Of a stretch of 52,882 bases of DNA, positions 37,105 to 46,458 are shown piece by piece; the stretch's first letter is position 1, and the number at the start of each line of letters is the position of its first letter. The notes below the pieces were generated by a model. It did no database searches. It was not told the origin of the DNA and saw only the letters and a program-made list of their open reading frames with translations. The translations under genes and the position numbers were made by a program. The DNA lies in contig NZ_WHNW01000014.1 in assembly GCF_009362845.1 (NCBI RefSeq), forward strand, positions 1 to 52,882, given 5' to 3'. The stretch is from Ostreibacterium oceani (GTDB taxonomy: Bacteria; Pseudomonadota; Gammaproteobacteria; Cardiobacteriales; Ostreibacteriaceae).

Positions 37105-38559
37105 TTATGTCGTCGCTTGATTCAAATAATCTACTGCGGTGTTAATTGCATGTAGTGATTTGGTTTTCCCTAGTAGTATCAAAATGTCGTCGATATTGGG
37201 GCTTGGGCTGCCACCTGTTAAGGCTAATCGTAGTGGCATGCCAACCTTACCAAAGCCGACATCGAAATGGCTAGCCGTCGTTTCAAGCGCTTGGTGTAAT
37301 GCTTCGGATTGCCAATGTATCGGGTCAATGGCGGCTAATTGTTCGTGGATAAAGCCCAAGTAACGACCAGCGTCTGAGTGAAATGCTTTTTTGGCGGCTT
37401 TTTCAGGGTATTCGCTGACAGGCTCAAATAACCACCGTGTCTGTTGCGCCATTTCTTTGAGCGTCTTGGCACGCTCGCTGTAGTAGGGGATTATCGTGGT
37501 CAAATCCGTATCACCTGTGTCGATGCCTAGTGTTTGATATTGATAGGTAAGCCCAGGCAATAACTGCTCGGGCGGTAGTGTTTTCATATAATGCTGGTTG
37601 AGCCAGTTGAGTTTTTCGGTGTTAAATGCTGAGGCTGCTGTGTTGACCGTATTAATGTCGAATTTTTCGAGTAGTTCGGTGACAGAGAAAATCTCTTGAT
37701 CGCCATGCGACCACCCTAATCGCACCAAGTAATTAATAATCGCAGCGGGTAGATAACCCGCATCACGAAAGGCCAAAACTGACGATGCACCGTGGCGTTT
37801 GGAGAGTTTTTTGCCATCATCACCCAAAATCATACCGACATGACCAAACTGGGGTAGCGTCGCGTCGAATGCCTTGAAAATATTGATTTGTCTCGGTGTA
37901 TTGTTGATGTGGTCGTCACCGCGAATGATATGCGTCATTTGCATATCAATATCATCGACCACCACACAAAAATTATACGTGGGTGAGCCATCGGCGCGTT
38001 GAATAATTAAATCATCAAGCTCAGTATTGGCAAAACGAATTTCCCCGTGGACCATATCTTGCCAAACGACATCGCCTTCGGTGGGGTTTTTAAAGCGTAC
38101 GACTGGTTGTGCGTTATCCGTTTTGGGGCTGTGATTAGCATGGCTTGCACTATCGCCATTTACGTTATCACGGCTTGCGTTATCACGGCAATGGCCATCG
38201 TATTTTGGTTTTTCTTTGTTAGCCATTTGCTCTTCGCGTAGCTTATCTAGGCGCTCACGACTGCAATAGCAATAATAGGCCTTGCCTTCGTCAAGTAACT
38301 GTTGAACCGCTTGGCGATAGCGGTCATAGCGGTCGCTTTGAAAGATGGGGCCCGCGTCATAGTCTAGACCTAACCATTGCATCCCTTCGATAATACCAGC
38401 AACGGCGTTTGTTTTTTCGCGCTGGCTATCGGTGTCTTCGATGCGCAGAATAAATTGACCGTTGGCTTGTCTGGCGACTAACCAATTATATAGGGCGGTG
38501 CGAACGCCACCAATATGCAAATCACCAGTGGGCGATGGTGGAAATCGAGTAATAATCAT
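37105..38559 (-). CDS. gltX: Glutamyl-tRNA synthetase
   Basis: Class I synthetase loading glutamate on tRNA-Glu. The HIGH-type motif is DLHIGG (residues 13-18) and the KMSKS-type motif is KLSKR (251-255). The length is 484 residues against ~470 usual. The extra comes from residues ~126-149 (DNASRDNVNGDSASHANHS and following), a low-complexity Asn/Ser/Asp insert in the zinc-binding or acceptor-domain region. The insert's DNA contains a 15-bp tandem repeat. It looks tolerated rather than functional. Start at 38559 has GAGGTTTGC upstream. Confidence 0.96.
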   Translation of the reverse strand: MIITRFPPSPTGDLHIGGVRTALYNWLVARQANGQFILRIEDTDSQREKTNAVAGIIEGMQWLGLDYDAGPIFQSDRYDRYRQAVQQLLDEGKAYYCYCSRERLDKLREEQMANKEKPKYDGHCRDNASRDNVNGDSASHANHSPKTDNAQPVVRFKNPTEGDVVWQDMVHGEIRFANTELDDLIIQRADGSPTYNFCVVVDDIDMQMTHIIRGDDHINNTPRQINIFKAFDATLPQFGHVGMILGDDGKKLSKRHGASSVLAFRDAGYLPAAIINYLVRLGWSHGDQEIFSVTELLEKFDINTVNTAASAFNTEKLNWLNQHYMKTLPPEQLLPGLTYQYQTLGIDTGDTDLTTIIPYYSERAKTLKEMAQQTRWLFEPVSEYPEKAAKKAFHSDAGRYLGFIHEQLAAIDPIHWQSEALHQALETTASHFDVGFGKVGMPLRLALTGGSPSPNIDDILILLGKTKSLHAINTAVDYLNQATT

Positions 38560-38641
38560 GCAAACCTCTTGCCGTTTTGATGCAAAATACGTATTTTATA
38601 GCATATAATCTCAAAACCCTAATAGTGGCGGAAAAATCCTA

Positions 38642-39874
38642 ATGAAGACACGACGCATTGAAAAAATCAACTTGTTATCGGCAACCCCCGGTGTTGAAAC
38701 GTATTTAACCGTGGTACGCTACGGGGGGCACAACGAGGGTCGCAGCGGCGCTCAAACTAATACGCAAGAGAATACGCAAGATAACAGACAAAGACCGCCC
38801 AAAGTTTACCTACAGGCGGGGTTGCACGCCGATGAATGGCCAGGTATTTTAGCGCTAAACCACTTGCAAATACTGTTAGATGCCGCGGATGCTAAGGGCA
38901 ATATTGTCGGGGAAATTGTGTTGTTGCCTTATGCTAATCCAATGGGGATGGCGCAGTTTTTAAAAGGCTACCATATCGGGCGATTCGATTTTGACATGAC
39001 GGGGAATTTTAACCGAGATTATGTCGATTTGGCGAATTGGGCAGTCGATGAAGTTAGTCTCCAATTGACTGAAAATAAATTGGATAATCAACAACGTATT
39101 CGCAAGGTCTTTGCCGATAAATTAAACGCTTATCAGCCCAGCCTTGCAATTGATTACTTAAAAAAACAATTGTTATTGTTATCATTTGATAGCGATTATG
39201 TGTTGGATTTACATTGCGACACCAAATCTATTTTACACCTGTATTGCAATCAACGGCAGCAAACACAAGGTGAGTTGTTGGCCGCTTGTTTGGATTGTGA
39301 CTTGGTATTGCTGGAGGACGATCCTGGTTGTATCGGATTTGATATTGCTGGGGCGGGTGCTTGGTGGAAATTATCAGATTTGCTCAAGCAACGCGGTATA
39401 GAAAGCCCTGTAGGTATGCCGTGCTTTAGCAGCACAGTGGAGCTGCGTGGGCAAGGCGATGTCGATGATGTCATTAACGCGCAGGATGCCGCGAATTTGT
39501 ATCGCTATTTGGTGCAGATTGGCGTGGTTCAAGACGAGGATGTCGGCTTAATCGCAGCGCAGACAGCATCAGTGCCAGCCCAATCAATCAGTAAATTACT
39601 GACTGCCGTTGATACGATTATCGCGCCGAGTGCGGGCTTGGTGGTTTATAAAAAAGCCCTAGGTGAGGCAGTCAAAGCAGGCGATGTTGTCGCAGAGCTT
39701 ATCGATATTACGCAGCCCCCAAGCGCAAGCCCTCGCATACCGTTAGTGGCAAATGCCGACGGGATTGTATTTACGCAGATAACGAATAATCTGGTGCGTC
39801 CAGGGCATACTGTCGTTAAAATAGTCGGGGATACGCCGCTGACGTATCGGCAGGGAAACTTATTGGCGTTTTGA
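38642..39874 (+). CDS. Succinylglutamate desuccinylase/aspartoacylase-family protein
   Basis: 410 residues, zinc-carboxypeptidase (M14-like) fold. GLHADEWPG carries the first His and Glu ligands and DLHCDTKSILHLYC the second His; TVELRG is a substrate-end motif. The C-terminal part has a beta-rich, biotinyl-like fold with VVYKKALGEAVKAGDVVAEL. Family members deacylate N-acyl amino acids, but the substrate cannot be assigned. A Gln/Asn/Thr repeat near residue 40 (NTQENTQDN) is a local expansion. It faces gltX divergently. Confidence 0.82.
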   Translation: MKTRRIEKINLLSATPGVETYLTVVRYGGHNEGRSGAQTNTQENTQDNRQRPPKVYLQAGLHADEWPGILALNHLQILLDAADAKGNIVGEIVLLPYANPMGMAQFLKGYHIGRFDFDMTGNFNRDYVDLANWAVDEVSLQLTENKLDNQQRIRKVFADKLNAYQPSLAIDYLKKQLLLLSFDSDYVLDLHCDTKSILHLYCNQRQQTQGELLAACLDCDLVLLEDDPGCIGFDIAGAGAWWKLSDLLKQRGIESPVGMPCFSSTVELRGQGDVDDVINAQDAANLYRYLVQIGVVQDEDVGLIAAQTASVPAQSISKLLTAVDTIIAPSAGLVVYKKALGEAVKAGDVVAELIDITQPPSASPRIPLVANADGIVFTQITNNLVRPGHTVVKIVGDTPLTYRQGNLLAF

Positions 39875-39875
39875 T

Positions 39876-39906
39876 TGGGCGGCTTTAGCTGGGCGGCTTA
39901 GCTGGG
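39876..39906. repeat. Echo repeat after the aspartoacylase-family gene
   Basis: GGGCGGCTTTAGCT is followed by GGGCGGCTTAGCT, starting two bases after the stop codon. The two genes converge here, with hslR at 39911. Confidence 0.7.
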
Positions 39907-39910
39907 TATT

Positions 39911-40360
39911 TCATGACGATGCAGCGTCATCGTCTGTGTCCGTCAACTGTGTCAGTTTTCGTCGGTTTTTTTTGGTTGGACGTCCTTTGCCGTCATATTT
40001 GGCAGGAGTTACGGCATGATTGGCGAGTTTTCGCAATTCGCTTTCCTTTGCACGTTGGGCAATGGATTCGGCAGTTTCTTCGTAGCGCGTCTGTGCGATG
40101 GTATAGTTTTGACGGCGGTCTGACAAAGCGATGACTTCGATTGTCATCCGCTCAGGGGCTTTGTTGATAGTAATACACTGACCAACCGCGACCAGCTTGC
40201 TTGGTTTGACGCGTTGACCGTTGACGTGGACTTTTCCGCCTTTGATGGCGTCCGTTGCGAGGCTACGCGTTTTATAAAAACGCGCAGCCCACAACCATTT
40301 ATCTAAGCGAATTTCGGGCTCGTCTGTGTCTTTTTGTTGTTTGTTGCGGGTTGGGTTCAC
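39911..40360 (-). CDS. hslR: Hsp15-like S4 RNA-binding protein
   Basis: Hsp15 rescues 50S subunits that carry a stalled peptidyl-tRNA after heat shock. The 149-residue protein has an S4 domain (about 18-75) with IRLDKWLWAARFYKTRSLA, GKVHVNGQRVKPSKLV and then ETAESIAQRAKES and a basic Lys/Arg tail, all as in E. coli HslR. It starts 14 bp after minE and is probably co-transcribed with minD and minE. Confidence 0.93.
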   Translation of the reverse strand: MNPTRNKQQKDTDEPEIRLDKWLWAARFYKTRSLATDAIKGGKVHVNGQRVKPSKLVAVGQCITINKAPERMTIEVIALSDRRQNYTIAQTRYEETAESIAQRAKESELRKLANHAVTPAKYDGKGRPTKKNRRKLTQLTDTDDDAASS

Positions 40361-40374
40361 GCGATTATGCTTTA

Positions 40375-40665
40375 TTATGCGGTATCGCTGGTCTCTGTCG
40401 TTTCTGTTTTTGTCGCCTCTTCAGGCAAAATAACATTTAACTCTAGCACTTCAGAATCCCCTTGGTGCGCGATATTGGTACTAATATCGTCAATGTCAAT
40501 ATCCACGTATTTTTTAACCACCGCGAGAATCTCTAGCCGCATTTTATTGAGAAATTCAGGGCGATTGGCATCGGCGCGCGAGTGCTCAACAATGATTTTT
40601 AAACGCTCTTTGGCGAGGTTGGCGGATTTGGTTTCTTTCTTTTTGAATAAATCAAACAATCCCAT
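40375..40665 (-). CDS. minE: Cell-division topological specificity factor
   Basis: 96 residues. MGLFDLFKKKETKSA is the membrane-binding start; AKERLKIIVEHSRAD is the MinD-binding helix, and a beta-rich dimerisation domain follows. MinE releases MinD from the membrane and drives its oscillation. The ribosome site AGGAGG lies within the last minD codons, with a one-base gap between the genes. A short Thr/Glu tail (TKTETTETSDTA) is an extra. Confidence 0.96.
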   Translation of the reverse strand: MGLFDLFKKKETKSANLAKERLKIIVEHSRADANRPEFLNKMRLEILAVVKKYVDIDIDDISTNIAHQGDSEVLELNVILPEEATKTETTETSDTA

Positions 40666-40666
40666 C

Positions 40667-41476
40667 TTACCCTCCTAAAATCCGAGAGAGGATGCCTTTT
40701 TTCTTGGCAGTTAAAAAACGGTGTGGCACGCTTTCGCCCATAAACCGAGATACCAAATCCAAATAAGCTTGTCCTGCTGTCGTGGTGCTGTCTAAAATAA
40801 CGGGCGCACCTTTGTTTGACGAGGATAAGACAGACTCTGATTCAGGAATAACGCCCAGTAATTTGATGTTTAGAATTTCAATAATGTCTTCGACAGAAAT
40901 CATTTCGCCAGCACCCACGCGATCTGGCGCATAACGCGTGACAACTAAGTGTTGTTTGAGTTCTCGGCCTTCTTCGGCGGCTTTGGATTTGCTATCTAAA
41001 ATGCCCAAAATACGATCGGAGTCGCGGACAGAAGACACTTCAGGGTTGGTGACAATCAATGCTTCATCTGCAAAGTAGAGCGCCAAGTAAGCGCCACGCT
41101 CAATACCCGCTGGGCTGTCGCAAACGATATATTCAAAGCCATCGGCAATTAAGTCTTCGATGGCTTTGCCCACCGCATCCTTTTCTAAGGCGTCTTTATC
41201 GCGGGTTTGTGAGGCAGGTAGGATATAGAGGTTTTCAACGCGTTTATCACGAATGAGTGCTTGTTTAATGCTGGCTTCGCCCTGAGTGACATTGACAAAA
41301 TCATAAACAACACGCCGTTCACACCCCATAATCAAATCGAGGTTACGTAACCCTACATCAAAATCAATTACTGCGGTTTTGTGTCCGCGCAGTGCTAGCC
41401 CAGTGGCAAAACTTGCACTGGTTGTGGTCTTTCCGACACCGCCTTTACCGGAAGTGACAACAATAACTTTGGCCAT
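40667..41476 (-). CDS. minD: Septum-site ATPase
   Basis: 269-residue ParA-type ATPase. The deviant Walker A is GKGGVGKTT, the D of VIDFDVGLRNLD and the Walker B-like YIVCDSPAGIE are present, and the C-terminal amphipathic membrane helix is AKKKGILSRILGG. It normally brings MinC to the poles. No minC is present upstream in the window, so either it lies elsewhere or MinDE works alone here. Confidence 0.97.
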   Translation of the reverse strand: MAKVIVVTSGKGGVGKTTTSASFATGLALRGHKTAVIDFDVGLRNLDLIMGCERRVVYDFVNVTQGEASIKQALIRDKRVENLYILPASQTRDKDALEKDAVGKAIEDLIADGFEYIVCDSPAGIERGAYLALYFADEALIVTNPEVSSVRDSDRILGILDSKSKAAEEGRELKQHLVVTRYAPDRVGAGEMISVEDIIEILNIKLLGVIPESESVLSSSNKGAPVILDSTTTAGQAYLDLVSRFMGESVPHRFLTAKKKGILSRILGG

Positions 41477-41785
41477 TAGAACTCCTTAAGTCGTGATAAA
41501 TTTTTGGGTTGTTTGTTTTATTGCCTATCGCTTATCGCGTATCGCTAGCGTGTACTACAGTAGTACTACAGTGGTACCATGTCGATAGCCATCGCATAAA
41601 ACCGCACTAAAATTGCTCTGTATTATAAAGCAAAAAAAGCGGATAAGAAATAAGTAATACTGAATCTAATGCATTGTCAATGCCAAGCATTCCAAACACC
41701 CACAGCAAACTAAACCGCAGCAAACTATCCCAGCGAAGCAAGCATGGTCGTCGCCTATGTTGCTTTATGCACTGTCGCGGCAATG
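41477..41785. other. Region upstream of minD, no minC remnant
   Basis: Contains a GTACTACAGT duplication (about 41560-41582) and a minus-strand TATAAT-like box near 41614. I looked for minC fragments and saw none. No other gene is supported. Confidence 0.55.
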
Positions 41786-42430
41786 CTACAGATTGTATTT
41801 GTTGGCTAATTTGGTTAATTCGACATCATTTTTTGTGCCTAATTTGTTGTGTAGGCGAGAACGATGCGTAAAGACAGTTTTGACGCTAATGTCGAGTAAG
41901 TCGGCGATGTCGTTTGGGCGAATGCCATCAATCAAGTACTTAACAATTTGAAATTCACGTTTAGTGAGTTTTTCAAACGGATTGTCGCGAACGGTATCGA
42001 TTTGTTTGGTGCCGTCTACATGACCAAAGATGAGGTTGGCGGCAACATCAGGTGACATGTATTTTTCGCCTGCCATGACCTTGTATATGGCTTCGGTAAT
42101 GCTGTCGGGGCTTGCTCCTTTATTGATATACCCACTGGCACCTGCAGCTAAGACTTTTTCAGGATAAGGGCTGTTGTCAAATCGGGACAGCACAATGACG
42201 TGTACTTTTTTGTGGCTTTTTTTGATTTTTCTAGTGACTTCAATGCCATCAATGCCTGGCATTGAAATATCCGTAATGACGATATGGGGTTTGAGTGTTT
42301 TGATTAACTCAAGTCCTTCTTCACCAGTTGCTGCATCACCAATAACACTAATATCGGCTTGTTGCTCTAATAAGCTAGCCGTGGCGATCCGTATTAACTC
42401 GTGATCATCAATAATAACCACATTTATCAT
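41786..42430 (-). CDS. LuxR/NarL-type response regulator, UvrY/GacA-like
   Basis: 214 residues. The receiver opens VVIIDDHELIRIATASLL, with phosphoacceptor D54 (VITDISMPG) and switch Lys near INKGAS. The C-terminal helix-turn-helix contains LTKREFQIVKYLIDG and ISVKTVFTHRSRLHNKL. Length and the closing DVELTKLA match GacA/UvrY, whose classic targets are CsrB-type small RNAs. The usual partner uvrC is not next to it. The first helix of the HTH is degenerate compared with GacA, but still clearly of that type. Confidence 0.82.
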   Translation of the reverse strand: MINVVIIDDHELIRIATASLLEQQADISVIGDAATGEEGLELIKTLKPHIVITDISMPGIDGIEVTRKIKKSHKKVHVIVLSRFDNSPYPEKVLAAGASGYINKGASPDSITEAIYKVMAGEKYMSPDVAANLIFGHVDGTKQIDTVRDNPFEKLTKREFQIVKYLIDGIRPNDIADLLDISVKTVFTHRSRLHNKLGTKNDVELTKLANKYNL

Positions 42431-42906
42431 AAACGCTCCTTTTAATTGTTTTTATAGGCGGTAAACAAGGTGGTTGATGTCAAAAATTGACCTTGTCTAT
42501 TCCTAGTAAGGCTATTTATTTTAGTTAAAAATAAATAAAAAAGAAAGTGTTGCATCGCATAACAGTGCAATAACTGCCGTCCTTATGCCTTGCAAAACTA
42601 TCATTTACGCTTAATTACCGCTATAATGCGAGCGATTTTAGCAGTAATTAGATAAAACTGCTAGTGAAATCTTTGGTGTTAAGTATCAGTATGGGTATTT
42701 CAACGATGAGGGAAGTTTCAAGTTAAACTATGACAAGTTAACCTGTTATTTGGCAGCGCGAAACTTAGTTACCCGAAACATAAGCGCTTTACTATACAGG
42801 TCGTTAATATAACACCCCGCCATTATCCATCGAGCACCCTTTATCTACTATCTATCCACTATCTAATCCACTATCCATCTACTGTTAAGCGAGTTGTTAA
42901 TTTAAT
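42431..42906. other. Divergent region between the response regulator and mfd
   Basis: A TATAAT box on the plus strand lies around 42622. Further on, imperfect CTATC-type repeats (about 42846-42886) precede the mfd start. No convincing small RNA could be drawn; none of the GGA clusters expected in CsrB-like RNA was seen. Confidence 0.5.
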
Positions 42907-45900
42907 ATGGTAAATAATCGTTCTTCATTTAATTGGCCATTATCTGCGCAATTTAACAACATACACGAGGCGCTGCTCGCCGTTGCAGACAACCCCACTC
43001 AAACGCAAGTAAGGGTATTTATCACACAGCACGCCGCTGATGCGGAAAAACTCTACGATATGCTGATTGCATTGCGATTAGACTTGCCGATCTATCACTT
43101 TCCGCATTGGGAAACGTTGCCATACGATCAGTATTCGCCAAGCCCTAATATTGTGTCGATAAGGCTCCATACATTATATCGATTGCGTGATTTGCAGCAA
43201 GGCATCGTAGTGACCTCCGTTGATGCGCTGATTTCTCGATTATGCCCCCCCGATTATTTGTACCAGCAAGGATTTTTACTCGCCATTGGCGATACATTAC
43301 CCATGGATAGGTTAAGCAAAAGATTAACTCAAGCAGGGTTTCAGATGGTTAGCCAAGTCATTGAAAAAGGTCAATTCAGTCGGCGAGGTGCCTTGATTGA
43401 TGTATTCCCACCTGGTGCCAAATTCCCTATACGAATTGACTTTTTTGACGATGAGGTTGAAAGCCTGCGTGTGTTTGATGTAAAGACACAGCTAACGGCC
43501 GCCAAAATCGAGCGGGTAGAAATCATCCCAAGCCGAGAGATTGATTTGTCGGACGCGGGTCGTATTTGTTTTCGTCAACATATGCGCAGTTGGCTGGGCG
43601 TAGAGGCTGAAAGCCACAGCGTCTATCAAGCCGTATCCAATGGGCGATTGACGGGCGGCATGGAGTATTATCTGCCGTTATTTTTTGATCAAACCGTGAC
43701 GTTGTTTGACTATTTGCCTCAGCAGGCATTGCTGTCGGTACAGACGGGTTATGCCGATTATTGGCGAGATTTAATGGCGGGTATTAGCCGACGTCATGAG
43801 CAAATTCAATTGCTCAGAGGGCAATCTTTACCCGCGCCTGAGCAGTTGTATATCGATGAAAGTACCTTTTTGGCGGTGATAAAATCGCGACTAATACCAG
43901 TTGATTCGCGCGCCAGCGAGTATGATTTACAACCATTTGCGTGGGCAGAGACGACTGAGAAACGCTGGGCGCAATTAGAAGCAATGGTCGAAAGCCAAGC
44001 GCCAGTTTATGTTTTTTGTCAAGGCGAAGGACAGTATAACGCGATCCAAGACAAATTATCGGTACGTCTAGATGGCGTTGATTTTATGGCATGGGATAGG
44101 CAAAGTCCCGCTATCGGAATCGGCGTTGCAAACGCTACAAATAGTAGCAATAGCGCCGATAGTGCCAATATTACCGATAGTGCCAATAGTGTAAGTGGTA
44201 CAGGCGGCGCGTTTGTTCAATCTTTTGTTTTGCAATACCATCAAGAGGGTGGACAAGAGGGCGGGCAAAATGGCGGGCGAGAGAAAAGGCAAGGCAGCGT
44301 AGACAAAAATGCGTCAACTTATCCGCTAGGCACCGCCACGTTATTGGCCGCTCAAGACTTATTGCGGCGACCGACAGAGCCTACGGCAGAAGAAGCCCCC
44401 GATTTAGCCGCCATCATTAATGATTTAAGCCAGATTGAAATCGGTGATCCTGTTGTCGATATTGAGCATGGCGTAGGGCGCTATCTCGGCTTAGAACGCG
44501 TGACGATTGATGATGAAACCAACGAATACATCACACTAAACTATGCAAATGATGAAAAACTCTTTATTCCAATTACCGAGTTGGCACGTGTTAGTCGTTA
44601 TACTGGTGTGTCGGCAGATAATGCGCCGTTACACCGTTTGGATGGCAAGCAGTGGAAAAAAGCCAAAGCCAAAGCCAAAGCGAGGATTTACGACACCGCT
44701 GCCGAGCTGCTAGGCATCTACGCAGAACGCGCCCAAGCAAAAGGGCAGTCAATTTCGGTGATTGATAGCGAGTTGGCTGAATTTGCCTCAGGGTTTGATT
44801 TTGCCCCTACTGCCGATCAAAAAGCGGCATTTAATGCGGTTTATCAAGACTTGCAATCGGAAAAACCGATGGATCGTATTGTTTGTGGCGATGTGGGGTT
44901 TGGTAAAACCGAAGTTGCCTTGCGTGCGGCATTTGCTGTGGCTAATGCGGGTTATCAAGTGGCCGTCATTGTGCCGACAACGTTACTCGCAGAGCAACAT
45001 TACCAACATTTTGTGGATAGATTTTCAGCATTTCCAATAAACATTGCGGGGCTGTCTCGGTTTAGAAGTGCAAAAGCGCAAGCAGAAATTTTAGCGCAAG
45101 TCCAATCAGGGCAAGTGGATATTGTGATCGGTACGCACCGCTTAATTCAAAAAGACGTGGCCTTTGCTGAATTGCGTTTAGTCATTATCGACGAAGAACA
45201 CAAATTTGGCGTGAAACAAAAAGAAAAGCTCAAAGCACTAAGAACCGATGTCAATATTTTAACCATGACAGCAACACCGATACCCAGAACCTTGTCTATG
45301 ACACTCGCGGATTTGCGTGATTTGTCGATTATAGCCAGCCCACCGCCTAAGCGTACGCCAGTCCACACCATATTTTCGCCCTACGATGAATCCATCATCC
45401 ACGAAGGCGTTATGCGTGAAACCAGTCGTGGCGGACAAATTTATTTTTTACATAATGATATCAATACCATGATGCGTGTCGAAGCAAATTTGGCTGCGCT
45501 ATTTCCAGCATTAAGCATTCGCCATGCACACGGCAAAATGCCAGAGCGTGAACTGGCACAAATTATGCAAGATTTTCACAATCACCGATTTGATATCTTG
45601 TTGACCACTACTATCATTGAGTCAGGCATCGATAACCCCAACGCCAATACGATTTTTATTAATCGAGCGGACCGATTTGGTCTGGCGCAATTACACCAGC
45701 TTCGCGGGCGCGTGGGGCGTTCTCATCACCAAGCTTATGCCTACCTGATTGTGCCTGATACGGCACTTATGTCGCGTGATGCACAAAAAAGGATAGCGGC
45801 ATTTTCTACACTAAACGGACTGGGTGTTGGGTTTATGTTGGCATCTCAGGATATGGAAATTCGCGGCGCGGGTGAGTTGCTAGGGGATAACCAAAGCGGA

Positions 45901-46434
45901 CACGTCACAGAGATAGGGTTTAGTTTGTACCATGAGATGCTCGCGCAAACGATTGAAGCCATGAAAAACAACACGGTGCTTGATTTGGATGCAGTTCAAT
46001 CAACGATAGACGTTGATTTAGGGTTGCCTGCGTTGATTCCCGATGACTATATCTATGATGTGCATACGCGTTTACTGTTTTATAAACGCATCGCTAGCTG
46101 TCAAGAGGTAGAATCCTTTGATACGATTCGTGTTGAATTGATTGATCGATTTGGTCTGCTACCCGATGCCACCAAAACACTATTTGCCGTTAGTGAAGCC
46201 AAACTGCTACTACGCGATTCAGGCGTTAGCAAATTAAATGCAAGCGACAGCCAATGGGTAGTGGTACTCGCCGATAACCATCAATTAGATAACCAAAAAC
46301 TGATTGCGTTATTGCAGAGTGACCCAGCGAAATACCAGCTCAAAGCCAACAATAAGCTACAAATCAGCCAGGAAATGCCAACCATAGACGAACGCCTTGC
46401 TGCGTTAAAATCTTGGTTGGCCGCGGTTAGTTAG
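42907..46434 (+). CDS. mfd: Transcription-repair coupling factor
   Basis: 1,175 residues (E. coli 1,148). Removes RNA polymerase stalled at lesions and recruits UvrA. The UvrB-like N-terminal part opens FNWPLSAQFNN. The RNA-polymerase-interacting domain is around 510-570 (IEIGDPVVDIEHGVGRYLGL), Walker A is GDVGFGKTE with K near 668, and the translocase includes DEEHKFGVKQKEK and the C-terminal TRCF domain. Residues ~405-475 carry an Asn/Ser/Asp-rich, Gly-rich insert in the linker, accounting for the extra length. The gene end TTGGCCGCGGTTAGTTAG is repeated once directly behind it. Confidence 0.97.
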   Translation: MVNNRSSFNWPLSAQFNNIHEALLAVADNPTQTQVRVFITQHAADAEKLYDMLIALRLDLPIYHFPHWETLPYDQYSPSPNIVSIRLHTLYRLRDLQQGIVVTSVDALISRLCPPDYLYQQGFLLAIGDTLPMDRLSKRLTQAGFQMVSQVIEKGQFSRRGALIDVFPPGAKFPIRIDFFDDEVESLRVFDVKTQLTAAKIERVEIIPSREIDLSDAGRICFRQHMRSWLGVEAESHSVYQAVSNGRLTGGMEYYLPLFFDQTVTLFDYLPQQALLSVQTGYADYWRDLMAGISRRHEQIQLLRGQSLPAPEQLYIDESTFLAVIKSRLIPVDSRASEYDLQPFAWAETTEKRWAQLEAMVESQAPVYVFCQGEGQYNAIQDKLSVRLDGVDFMAWDRQSPAIGIGVANATNSSNSADSANITDSANSVSGTGGAFVQSFVLQYHQEGGQEGGQNGGREKRQGSVDKNASTYPLGTATLLAAQDLLRRPTEPTAEEAPDLAAIINDLSQIEIGDPVVDIEHGVGRYLGLERVTIDDETNEYITLNYANDEKLFIPITELARVSRYTGVSADNAPLHRLDGKQWKKAKAKAKARIYDTAAELLGIYAERAQAKGQSISVIDSELAEFASGFDFAPTADQKAAFNAVYQDLQSEKPMDRIVCGDVGFGKTEVALRAAFAVANAGYQVAVIVPTTLLAEQHYQHFVDRFSAFPINIAGLSRFRSAKAQAEILAQVQSGQVDIVIGTHRLIQKDVAFAELRLVIIDEEHKFGVKQKEKLKALRTDVNILTMTATPIPRTLSMTLADLRDLSIIASPPPKRTPVHTIFSPYDESIIHEGVMRETSRGGQIYFLHNDINTMMRVEANLAALFPALSIRHAHGKMPERELAQIMQDFHNHRFDILLTTTIIESGIDNPNANTIFINRADRFGLAQLHQLRGRVGRSHHQAYAYLIVPDTALMSRDAQKRIAAFSTLNGLGVGFMLASQDMEIRGAGELLGDNQSGHVTEIGFSLYHEMLAQTIEAMKNNTVLDLDAVQSTIDVDLGLPALIPDDYIYDVHTRLLFYKRIASCQEVESFDTIRVELIDRFGLLPDATKTLFAVSEAKLLLRDSGVSKLNASDSQWVVVLADNHQLDNQKLIALLQSDPAKYQLKANNKLQISQEMPTIDERLAALKSWLAAVS

Positions 46435-46452
46435 TTGGCTGCGGTTAGTTAG
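46417..46452. repeat. In-frame 18-bp duplication of the mfd end including its stop
   Basis: TTGGCCGCGGTTAGTTAG (46417-46434, containing the stop) is followed by TTGGCTGCGGTTAGTTAG (46435-46452). The single mismatch is silent, so both copies encode Leu-Ala-Ala-Val-Ser-stop in the same frame. Confidence 0.9.
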
Positions 46453-46458
46453 ATTTAG

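Noticed and set aside
42431-42906. CsrB-like small RNA next to the GacA-like regulator
   Set aside because: No cluster of GGA-loop hairpins or clear terminator on either strand.
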